In this document: in pieces, positions 5,580 through 11,651 of the stretch | Numbering within the stretch: the first letter of the stretch is position 1 | How the letters are laid out: every line of letters begins with the position of its first letter | From: Candidatus Egerieicola pullicola | GTDB taxonomy: Bacteria > Bacillota > Clostridia > Oscillospirales > Ruminococcaceae | Assembly: GCA_018712465.1 (NCBI GenBank) | Contig: DVGY01000082.1 | Coordinates: forward strand, 1-11,983 | Length of the DNA stretch: 11,983 bases | Reading direction: 5' to 3' | Translations under genes and position numbers: made by a program | Notes under the pieces: generated by a model | Database searches by the model: none | Seen by the model: only the letters and a program-made list of their open reading frames with translations | Told to the model about the DNA's origin: nothing

Positions 5580-6470
5580 TTAGTTTACATCTTCCTTCAT
5601 TCCTGAAAGGTATTCCTTAGCTTCTTCCAAAAAAGCGGTGGTAGCCGGGGAAAAGACCTGCACTTTTTTCCACACTAATACAGTGCCGGTTTCCAGCTTA
5701 GGGGAAAGAGGGACAAATTCCAGTCCGTCAAACCGGCAGTCCAGCCGGATGGTGACAACGCAACCCAGGTGGTTTCGGGCCAAAATCGCCATGTTGTACT
5801 GCAAATTCCCGTTGGCGAAGGAATGGATCTGATCGGCATAGCTTCCAAACCAATGGGATAACTCGTTTTGCACACTTTCCCGCTGAGGCAGAATCAATGG
5901 AACTCCTGCCAGATCTCGAGGCGTCACAGTTTCTTGCTGGGCCAAAGGACAATCCTTACTCACTAAAATACCCCACTGCTCCTTCATGGGAGTGCGGAGA
6001 AAGTCATATTTGGAGATGTCCACCGGTTCCTGCAATAGACCCACATCCAAAAGTCCCTGTTCAATTCGTTCCTTGATGTTGTCGGAATGGCCGCTGTATA
6101 GCTCAAATTCTACGGCAGGATGCTTTTCATGAAAGGCGGTAATCAGCTGAGCTAAAAACTGGGAGCTTTGCAGTTCCCCGCTGCCGATACATATTTTCCC
6201 GGTAAGCTCTTTTTCCTGGTGGCGCAGCTCCTCCTTGGTCTTTTCCGCCAAGGATACCAGTTCTTCTGCCCGGCGGCGAAGCAGCATTCCGTCGTCGGTG
6301 AGGACGATCCGGTGTTTGCTGCGGGTAAATAGCTGCACGCCCAATTCCTCTTCCAGTTGCATCAGCTGCCGGGAAAGGGTAGGCTGGGTGAGGTGGAGCA
6401 GGCTGGCCGCTTTGGTGATGTTTTCTTCTCGGGTTACCATTAAAAAGTAGTTGAGTACTCGCAGTTCCAT
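5580..6470 (-). CDS. LysR family transcriptional regulator
   Basis: A 296-residue LysR-type regulator of normal length. The winged helix is at residues 1-60 (MELRVLNYFLMVTREENITKAASLLHLTQPTLSRQLMQLEEELGVQLFTRSKHRIVLTDDG), with the recognition helix around SQPTLSRQL-type residues 28-38. A linker helix follows, then a periplasmic-binding-protein-like effector domain from about residue 92 (GKICIGSGELQSSQF...). The start at 6470 is chosen because AGGAGGAAC (6475-6483) lies just upstream; a longer in-frame start at 6557 would read through both that site and the promoter. Regulators of this subgroup are common beside cupin, CMD and oxidoreductase genes in Clostridia. The effector is unknown. Possible targets are the divergent membrane protein gene, merR just downstream, and the cupin-CMD operon. 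Confidence 0.94.
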   Translation of the reverse strand: MELRVLNYFLMVTREENITKAASLLHLTQPTLSRQLMQLEEELGVQLFTRSKHRIVLTDDGMLLRRRAEELVSLAEKTKEELRHQEKELTGKICIGSGELQSSQFLAQLITAFHEKHPAVEFELYSGHSDNIKERIEQGLLDVGLLQEPVDISKYDFLRTPMKEQWGILVSKDCPLAQQETVTPRDLAGVPLILPQRESVQNELSHWFGSYADQIHSFANGNLQYNMAILARNHLGCVVTIRLDCRFDGLEFVPLSPKLETGTVLVWKKVQVFSPATTAFLEEAKEYLSGMKEDVN

Positions 6471-6489
6471 ATACGTTCCTCCTGTTTTT

Positions 6490-6498
6490 ATTATAGCA
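6490..6498 (-). promoter_or_regulatory. Extended -10 promoter of lysR
   Basis: On the minus strand TGCTATAAT gives a perfect TATAAT (6490-6495) with the TG extension. No good -35 is found 16-18 bases upstream (TTTCCT at best). Transcription would start near 6483, leaving a leader of only about 13 bases that begins with the AGGAGG ribosome site. A GGAA-C-TTCC palindrome lies at 6522-6530. Confidence 0.6.
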
Positions 6499-6595
6499 GA
6501 AAGCATGGGGGCAGGAAAGAGGGAACTTCCGAAAGAAAAAACAATATTTATGGTCAAAGAGGATGTGAGTGCTTTCCTTGTTTTTGTAAAAAGGG

Positions 6596-6601
6596 TATGA
6601 T
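6596..6601 (+). promoter_or_regulatory. Possible promoter (-10 TATGAT) for the small membrane protein gene
   Basis: TATGAT at 6596-6601 is a fair -10. The -35 region is weak (TTCCTT at 6574-6579, spacer 16). It would give a leader of about 80 bases to the ATG at 6687. The region between this and the lysR promoter is the natural place for a LysR site, but no clear one is visible. Confidence 0.35.
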
Positions 6602-6686
6602 AAAATGAAAATAAGAAAACCGGGGTAGTATGGGAATCCCTTTTTCACCAATAGCTTTCGATAGAATTCTCAAAGAGGACTTAGGT

Positions 6687-6968
6687 ATGAAACACTCTCC
6701 TGCAAAAAAGAATAATCCGTTGCGTGCCCTCCGGCGCCTGCCTTGGTGGTGCTGGCTGTTTTTAGCTGTCTGTATCGCTCTGCCGGTGTCCACTTTGGGA
6801 GGAATGCTGCCGGTGCTGGCGGCGGTATTTGGCGTAGGCTTTTGCATTCGGATGGCAATTTCCTCCCGGTTGGCTCTGTGGCAAAAACTATTGGTTTGCA
6901 CCTTGGCTGTCTTGACTTGCTGGGGACTGGGCTGGGGCTGCGTTTGGGTGATGTGGGTGCTGATGTAA
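6687..6968 (+). CDS. Hypothetical small membrane protein
   Basis: I do not recognise this 93-residue protein. It has a basic N-terminus (MKHSPAKKNNPLRALRRLP) followed by about three hydrophobic segments (20-36, 38-57, 66-92), rich in tryptophan and with five cysteines inside or beside the membrane (C22, C29, C53, C71, C78, C85 are six in all, spread along the segments). The positive-inside rule puts the N-terminus in the cytoplasm. The start at 6687 has AAAGAGGA seven bases upstream; a longer frame from the ATG at 6630 adds 19 residues but has only a poor ribosome site. It is divergent from lysR and single, with a terminator about 90 bases downstream. Its function is unknown; being expressed under LysR control is a guess from position. 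Confidence 0.6.
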   Translation: MKHSPAKKNNPLRALRRLPWWCWLFLAVCIALPVSTLGGMLPVLAAVFGVGFCIRMAISSRLALWQKLLVCTLAVLTCWGLGWGCVWVMWVLM

Positions 6969-7061
6969 AACCGAGCCTTGCTCTACGATACGTCGCTGTT
7001 AAGACATCTGCGCATATAGCTTTTTTTGAGATGAAACACTATAACTAAAATATTTTCTGCT

Positions 7062-7098
7062 GCTCTTCCAAGCGTTTATATTTGGAAGAGCATTTTTT
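7062..7098 (+). terminator. Intrinsic terminator downstream of the small membrane protein
   Basis: GCTCTTCCAA (7062-7071) and TTGGAAGAGC (7082-7091) form a perfect 10-bp stem with a 10-base loop, followed by ATTTTTT (7092-7098). It insulates the hydrogenase operon from upstream transcription. Confidence 0.92.
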
Positions 7099-7217
7099 CT
7101 ATTGGGCAAGTGTTGCGGCGAAAACAAAACGAAATAGGAGCCTATTTTTTCTTAAAATTGCATGGAAAAATCAGGAATTTTCTACTTATTTTCATTAGTT
7201 TTGATTAGTCATGGCTA

Positions 7218-7240
7218 CCTAAAAAGGTAAAATTTTTAGG
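7218..7240. repeat. Inverted repeat with an alternative overlapping hairpin
   Basis: CCTAAAAA (7218-7225) and TTTTTAGG (7233-7240) are perfect 8-base arms around a 7-base centre. The left arm can instead pair locally as TACCT (7216-7220) with AGGTA (7225-7229). It lies about 100 bases upstream of the hyd promoter. It may be a regulator site or merely AT-rich sequence. Confidence 0.45.
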
Positions 7241-7320
7241 GATTTTGCTGATTTTTCTGTAAAAAACGCCGGGAGCCGCCAACGCTTTTTCCAAAATATT
7301 TGGACAATTTCAAAAATCTA

Positions 7321-7349
7321 TTGTGCTTTTCCAACAAAACCGCTATAAT
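7321..7349 (+). promoter_or_regulatory. Promoter of the hydCBA operon
   Basis: TTGTGC (7321-7326), a 17-base spacer and a perfect TATAAT (7344-7349). The expected start is near 7356, about 68 bases before the hydC ATG. It is the only strong promoter seen between the terminator at 7062 and the first hydrogenase gene. Confidence 0.72.
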
Positions 7350-7359
7350 AAAAACATCC

Positions 7360-7393
7360 GCGCAGTCCCCGGCAGCGGGACTGTGCTTTTTTT
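7360..7393 (+). terminator. Terminator-like hairpin in the hyd leader (candidate attenuator)
   Basis: GCGCAGTCCC (7360-7369) and GGGACTGTGC (7377-7386) form a 10-bp stem with a single G-U pair and a 7-base loop, followed directly by seven T (7387-7393). This is a textbook intrinsic terminator, yet it lies between the promoter (TATAAT ends at 7349) and the hydC ribosome site (7408-7414). Transcripts from that promoter would reach it after about 38 bases. It may attenuate the operon, make a tiny leader RNA, or serve as a 5' stabilising hairpin. Confidence 0.75.
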
Positions 7394-7423
7394 ACCCAAA
7401 TGCCAGTCAAGGAGGAAAGGCAG

Positions 7424-7936
7424 ATGAAGCAAACCAACATCCACCCCTTTAAGGGAACCCCCGCTCAGGCTAGAAAGCTGCAGGCAGCGATCCAGCAGCA
7501 CAAAGATATGCCGGGCGCCCTGCTTCCGGTGTTGCAGGAAGCGCAAGGGATTTACGGTTATCTTCCCATTGAGGTGCAGACCATGGTGGCGGAGGGATTG
7601 GACATCTCTCTCAGCGAAGTGTACGGCGTAGCCACCTTTTATTCCCAGTTCAGCTTAACCCCCAAAGGGGAGCATCAGATCAGCGTGTGTCTGGGCACCG
7701 CCTGCTACGTGAAGGGAGCAGACAAAGTGTTAGCGGAGCTGGAAAAGCAGCTGGGCATCAAAAGTGGGGAATGTACCGAAGACGGCCTGTTCTCCTTGGA
7801 CTCCTGCCGTTGTGTCGGCGCCTGCGGATTGGCGCCGGTTATGATGGTGGACGATGAAGTGTACGGCAAAATGACCCCGGATAAGGTGGATGCCGTGCTG
7901 GAATCCTATCGGAAAAAAGGGGGTAAAAAGGCATGA
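7424..7936 (+). CDS. hydC: NuoE-like [2Fe-2S] subunit of NAD-dependent [FeFe] hydrogenase
   Basis: The 170-residue small subunit of the trimeric hydrogenase, homologous to complex I NuoE and to HydC/HndA. A helical N-terminal part (about 1-75; LLPVLQEAQGIYGYLPIEVQTMVAEGL, SEVYGVATFYSQF) precedes a thioredoxin-like domain that binds one [2Fe-2S] cluster through C89 and C94 (CLGTAC) and C130 and C134 (CVGAC). C128 is an extra cysteine. It docks on the NuoF-like subunit near the flavin. The start at 7424 has GGAGG about eight bases upstream; an ATG at 7400 lies before that site and is unlikely. Its stop overlaps the next start (ATGA), showing coupled translation. It heads the operon, after a leader with a terminator hairpin. 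Confidence 0.95.
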   Translation: MKQTNIHPFKGTPAQARKLQAAIQQHKDMPGALLPVLQEAQGIYGYLPIEVQTMVAEGLDISLSEVYGVATFYSQFSLTPKGEHQISVCLGTACYVKGADKVLAELEKQLGIKSGECTEDGLFSLDSCRCVGACGLAPVMMVDDEVYGKMTPDKVDAVLESYRKKGGKKA

Positions 7937-9825
7937 CGCTGGAAGAACTCAATAAGATTCGCCAAACCAAACGGGAATTGGTAGCCGTGCGGAAGGTGGT
8001 CAAGGAACAGGGTGAAAAGCTGGCGGCAAAAACCGGTTACCGCAAACAGGTTTTGGTCTGCGGCGGCACCGGATGTACTTCTTCCGGCAGCAAAAAGGTG
8101 CTGGAAGCCCTCCACCAAGCTTTGAAGGAAGAAAAGCTGGAAAACGAAATTCTGGTGGTTCGCACCGGCTGCTTTGGTTTGTGTGCTTTGGGCCCCATTA
8201 TGATCGTCTATCCCGAAGGGGTGTTCTATTCTCAGGCTACGCCAGAGGGTGTGAAGCGGATTGTCAAGGAGCACTTGAAAGAGGGCCACGTGGTCAAGGA
8301 CCTGCTTTATCAGGAAACCGTCCATGACGACGGCTCCATTATTTCTTTGAACCAAACTAATTTCTATAAAAAGCAGCTTCGGGTAGCACTGCGCAACTGC
8401 GGCGTCATTGACCCGGAACAGGTGGAAGAATACATTGCGGTAGATGGCTACCAAGCTTTGGCCAAGGTGCTGACCAGTATGTCCCCGGAAGACGTGCTGG
8501 ATGAGATCAGCAAGTCCGGCCTGCGGGGCCGGGGCGGCGGCGGATTCCCCACCGGTAAAAAGTGGAGTTTTGCCAAAGCCAGCCCGGGAGACGTAAAGTA
8601 CGTCTGCTGCAACGCTGACGAAGGGGACCCCGGCGCCTTTATGGACCGGTCCATTTTGGAAGGCGACCCTCACTGTATCATCGAAGCCATGACCATCGCC
8701 GGCTACACCATCGGCGCCCATCACGGTTTTGTGTACATTCGGGCGGAATATCCGGTGGCAGTGCAGCGGTTGGAAATCGCCATTGAGCAGGCCCGCCAAT
8801 ACGGCTTCTTAGGGGAAAACATTCTGGGCAGCGGTTTTGACTTTGACATTGAGATCCGCTTGGGAGCCGGTGCTTTCGTCTGCGGCGAAGAAACGGCTTT
8901 GATGACCTCCATTGAGGGCAACCGTGGCGAACCTCGTCCCCGTCCTCCTTATCCGGCGGTGAAGGGGCTGTTTGGCAAACCTACTGTGCTGAATAACGTG
9001 GAAACCTATGCCAATATTCCTCGGATTATCCTCAAAGGCAGCGATTGGTTTGCCTCCATGGGCACCGCTACCAGTAAGGGCACCAAGGTGTTCGCCCTGG
9101 GCGGTAAGATTACCAACGTGGGCCTGGTAGAAGTTCCCATGGGCACCACCCTTCGGGAAATCGTGGAGGAGATCGGCGGCGGTATTCCCGGCGGCAAAAA
9201 GTTTAAGGCGGCCCAAACCGGCGGCCCCTCCGGCGGCTGTATTCCCGCCCTCCACGCCGACACCCCCATTGACTACGACAATCTGATTGCCCTGGGTTCC
9301 ATGATGGGTTCCGGCGGCTTGATTATTCTGGACGAGGACACCTGTATGGTGGACATCGCAAAATTCTATCTGGAATTTACCGTGGATGAAAGCTGCGGCA
9401 AGTGCACGCCCTGCCGGGTAGGTACCCAGCGGCTGCTGCGGTTCTTGGAAAAGATCACCTCCGGCAAGGGCGAGATGGAAGACCTGGACAAAATCCAGGA
9501 ATTGGCTCGTCACATGAAGACTTCTTCTCTCTGTGCCTTGGGTCAGAGCGCGCCTAACCCGGTGCTGTCCACCATGAACTACTTCAAGGATGAATATATC
9601 GCCCATATCAAAGATAAGACTTGTCCTGCCAAGGTGTGTAACGCGCTGAAGCAGTACCTGATTATTCCCGCTAAGTGCAAGGGCTGCACTCTCTGCGCCC
9701 ACAACTGTCCAGTGGGAGCGATTCAGGGTACAGTGAAGAAGCCTCACGTCATCGACCAGGAAAAATGTATCAAATGCGGCCTCTGCCTGAAGAACTGCAA
9801 GTTCGGGGCTGTGTATACCAAGTAA
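7933..9825 (+). CDS. hydB: NuoF-like flavin/NAD(H)-binding subunit of electron-bifurcating hydrogenase
   Basis: The 630-residue diaphorase subunit, which exchanges electrons with NAD(H) through FMN. In order: a thioredoxin-like [2Fe-2S] domain with C43, C48, C80 and C84 (the part that is a separate subunit, HndB, in Desulfovibrio); the NuoF core with the glycine-rich GLRGRGGGGFPTGKKW (197-211), CNADEGDPGAFMDRS and the GAGAFVCGEETALM flavin-site signature; an SLBB-like region; a [4Fe-4S] site at C488, C491, C494 and C534 (SCGKCTPCRVG); then a C-terminal 2[4Fe-4S] ferredoxin domain (C582/585/588/592 and C612/615/618/622). C471, H558, C564 and C569 resemble the zinc site I recall from the Thermotoga HydABC structure. 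The ATG overlaps the hydC stop and follows GGGGG by nine bases. The family reaction couples NADH and reduced ferredoxin to H2. Confidence 0.96.
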   Translation: MTLEELNKIRQTKRELVAVRKVVKEQGEKLAAKTGYRKQVLVCGGTGCTSSGSKKVLEALHQALKEEKLENEILVVRTGCFGLCALGPIMIVYPEGVFYSQATPEGVKRIVKEHLKEGHVVKDLLYQETVHDDGSIISLNQTNFYKKQLRVALRNCGVIDPEQVEEYIAVDGYQALAKVLTSMSPEDVLDEISKSGLRGRGGGGFPTGKKWSFAKASPGDVKYVCCNADEGDPGAFMDRSILEGDPHCIIEAMTIAGYTIGAHHGFVYIRAEYPVAVQRLEIAIEQARQYGFLGENILGSGFDFDIEIRLGAGAFVCGEETALMTSIEGNRGEPRPRPPYPAVKGLFGKPTVLNNVETYANIPRIILKGSDWFASMGTATSKGTKVFALGGKITNVGLVEVPMGTTLREIVEEIGGGIPGGKKFKAAQTGGPSGGCIPALHADTPIDYDNLIALGSMMGSGGLIILDEDTCMVDIAKFYLEFTVDESCGKCTPCRVGTQRLLRFLEKITSGKGEMEDLDKIQELARHMKTSSLCALGQSAPNPVLSTMNYFKDEYIAHIKDKTCPAKVCNALKQYLIIPAKCKGCTLCAHNCPVGAIQGTVKKPHVIDQEKCIKCGLCLKNCKFGAVYTK

Positions 9826-9840
9826 GGAGGGAGAATTTAG

Positions 9841-11577
9841 ATGGAAACTGTAAACCTGAAAATCAACGGCATTCCAGTGACCGTTCCCAAAGGCTATACC
9901 GTTCTTCAGGCCGCCAAAGCAGCGAAGATCGAGATCCCCTCTCTCTGCTACCTGAAGGATGTCAACAAGATCGGCGCCTGCCGCGTCTGTGTGGTGGAAA
10001 TCAAGGGACATCGTGGCCTGGTGGCCAGCTGTGTCTATCCGGCGGAAGAGGGAATGGAGGTCTTTACCAACACCCCCGCTGTCCGGGCTTCCCGGAAAAC
10101 TACCATCGAGCTGATTCTGTCCACCCACCACAAAAAGTGCCTGTCCTGCGTGCGGGGCAACCATTGCGAACTGCAAAAGCTCTCCTTTGACTATGGGGTG
10201 GATGAAGACCGCTTTATGGCGGAAGAACCGGTGTATGAAATCGACGACCAGTCCCCCTATATCGTCCGGGACAACAATAAGTGCATTCAGTGTATGCGTT
10301 GTGTGGCTGCCTGTAAAAATGTCCAGGGCATCTCGGTGATCGGCCCCATCCAACGCGGCTTTAAGGTCCATGTGGGCTGTGCCTTTGAAAAACCCTTGGG
10401 AGAATCTCCCTGTGTGGGTTGCGGACAATGTATCGTTAGCTGCCCGGTAGGGGCTTTGAGCGAAAAGAGCCAGATCGACGAGGTGTGGGACGCTATCTCC
10501 GACCCGGATAAATTTGTGGTGTTCTTCACTGCGCCTTCCATCCGTGCCACCTTGGGAGAAAGCTTTAACCTTCCCATCGGCACCAATGTGGAGGGCCAGA
10601 TGGTTGCTGCCATCCGCCGGCTGGGGGTGGATAAGGTCTTTAATATGGACTTTACCGCCGACCTGACTATTATGGAAGAAGCCACCGAACTAATTACTCG
10701 GATTCAAAATCAAATGACTCTGCCTATGTTCACCTCCTGCTGTCCCGGCTGGGTGAAGTATGTGGAACACTATCATCCGGAACTGATTCCCAATCTTTCT
10801 ACCTGCAAATCTCCTCAGGCGATGTTTGGGGCAGTGCTGAAGAGCTACTACGCCCAGAAATACAACATTGACCCGGAAAAGATGTTTGTGGTTAGCGTGA
10901 TTCCATGTACTGCCAAAAAGTTTGAGGCTACCCGGCCTCAGCTGCGGACCTTCGAGTTTGACGACGTGGACGTTTCCCTGACGACCCGGGAACTGGCTAA
11001 GATGATTAAGGGCGCCGGCATGGTGCTTTACGATCTGGATCCGGAAGAATTTGATAAACCTTTCGACAAAGCCAGCGGCGGCGGCGCTATCTTCGGGGCT
11101 ACCGGCGGCGTGCTGGAAGCGGCTCTTCGGACGGCAGCCCATATGCTGGACGGCAAGAGCAAAAAGGTGGAGTTCAAGGAAGTCCGGGGTCCGGCCCAGC
11201 TTCGGGAGGCTACCTACGAGATTGCCGGGGTGAAGCTGAAAGTGGCGGTTACTTCCGGCTTGGCCAATGCCAAAGCTTTAATTCAACAGATCCAAAGCGG
11301 AGAAGCTAATTACCAGTTTGTGGAGATTATGGCTTGCCCCGGCGGCTGCATCAACGGCGGCGGTCAGCCGGTGCAGAGCGACAGTGTCCGCAACTATGTG
11401 GACTTGAAAGCTCTCCGCTCCAAGGCGCTGTACGATTCCGATAAGGCAAATAATATTCGCCGCAGCTTTGAAACGCCGATGATTAAAACGGTGTACGACG
11501 AATACTTTGATGCCCCCGGTAAGCCCAGGGCCCATAAAATTCTCCATACTCACTATGTGAAGCGGAGCAAATATTGA
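9841..11577 (+). CDS. hydA: [FeFe] hydrogenase catalytic subunit (HydA/HndD type)
   Basis: The 578-residue catalytic subunit, which makes or consumes H2. From the N-terminus: a plant-type [2Fe-2S] domain (C36, C47, C50, C64); a His-ligated [4Fe-4S] (H96, C100, C103, C109); two [4Fe-4S] clusters (C148/151/154/158 and C191/194/197/201); then the H-cluster domain. H-cluster motifs are L1 FTSCCPGWVKYVE with proton-relay C300 and ligand C301, L2 VIPCTAKKFE with C356, and L3 MACPGGCINGGGQ with C499 and C503. A small-subunit-like tail (HKILHTHYVKRSKY) ends the protein. It lacks the extra C-terminal [2Fe-2S] extension of Thermotoga HydA and so resembles HndD. The residue before P355 is isoleucine where methionine is usual. 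GGAGGG precedes the ATG by nine bases. The maturases HydE, HydF and HydG are not in this window. Confidence 0.97.
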   Translation: METVNLKINGIPVTVPKGYTVLQAAKAAKIEIPSLCYLKDVNKIGACRVCVVEIKGHRGLVASCVYPAEEGMEVFTNTPAVRASRKTTIELILSTHHKKCLSCVRGNHCELQKLSFDYGVDEDRFMAEEPVYEIDDQSPYIVRDNNKCIQCMRCVAACKNVQGISVIGPIQRGFKVHVGCAFEKPLGESPCVGCGQCIVSCPVGALSEKSQIDEVWDAISDPDKFVVFFTAPSIRATLGESFNLPIGTNVEGQMVAAIRRLGVDKVFNMDFTADLTIMEEATELITRIQNQMTLPMFTSCCPGWVKYVEHYHPELIPNLSTCKSPQAMFGAVLKSYYAQKYNIDPEKMFVVSVIPCTAKKFEATRPQLRTFEFDDVDVSLTTRELAKMIKGAGMVLYDLDPEEFDKPFDKASGGGAIFGATGGVLEAALRTAAHMLDGKSKKVEFKEVRGPAQLREATYEIAGVKLKVAVTSGLANAKALIQQIQSGEANYQFVEIMACPGGCINGGGQPVQSDSVRNYVDLKALRSKALYDSDKANNIRRSFETPMIKTVYDEYFDAPGKPRAHKILHTHYVKRSKY

Positions 11578-11581
11578 GATT

Positions 11582-11614
11582 TTCCTCCTGTTCGGGGTTT
11601 CCGGGCAGGAGGAA
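11582..11614 (+). terminator. Hairpin after hydA, probable weak terminator
   Basis: TTCCTCCTG (11582-11590) and CAGGAGGAA (11606-11614) make a perfect 9-bp stem just after the hydA stop, with a 15-base loop that can pair CGG with CCG. The following sequence, TTCCGCTATTTT, is a poor U-tract. It may be a leaky terminator or a 3' processing/stability structure, allowing some readthrough to the next gene. Confidence 0.6.
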
Positions 11615-11651
11615 TTCCGCTATTTTAGGAAAAACTGAAAGGAAATGAAAC

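Larger units (their letters stand above)
6969..7423. other. 455-base spacer before the hydrogenase operon
   Basis: No convincing gene is seen here. It holds, in order: an unexplained 90-base stretch; a strong terminator (7062-7098); a small palindrome AAATAGG-AG-CCTATTT followed by T residues (7132-7150), a weak second terminator at best; a very AT-rich stretch with overlapping inverted repeats (7216-7240); a CCAAA-ATA-TTTGG dyad (7291-7303); the promoter (7321-7349), leader terminator (7360-7393) and ribosome site of hydC. I found no clear Rex-type TTGTTAA/TTAACAA site. Confidence 0.7.

Noticed and set aside
6471..6557. Longer LysR start at 6557
   Set aside because: It would include the extended -10 promoter and the AGGAGG site in the coding region; the family start MELRVLNYF fits 6470.
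7280..7360. Rex (NADH-sensing) operator at the hyd promoter
   Set aside because: I looked for a TTGTTAA/TTAACAA-like dyad near the promoter and found only fragments (CAACAAAA), not enough to call a site.
7100..7423. Known riboswitch, T-box or leader peptide before the hydrogenase operon
   Set aside because: No conserved riboswitch core, tRNA-like element or short reading frame with a ribosome site was seen before the leader terminator.
7906..8799. 297-codon open frame on the minus strand opposite hydB
   Set aside because: Same reason: it is the shadow of the NuoF-like gene, with no ribosome site or recognisable domain.
8809..10428. 539-codon open frame on the minus strand across hydB and hydA
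   Set aside because: It lies antisense to two unambiguous hydrogenase genes rich in cluster-binding motifs. Its translation is low-complexity (many H, G, A) without domains. It is a by-product of codon bias.
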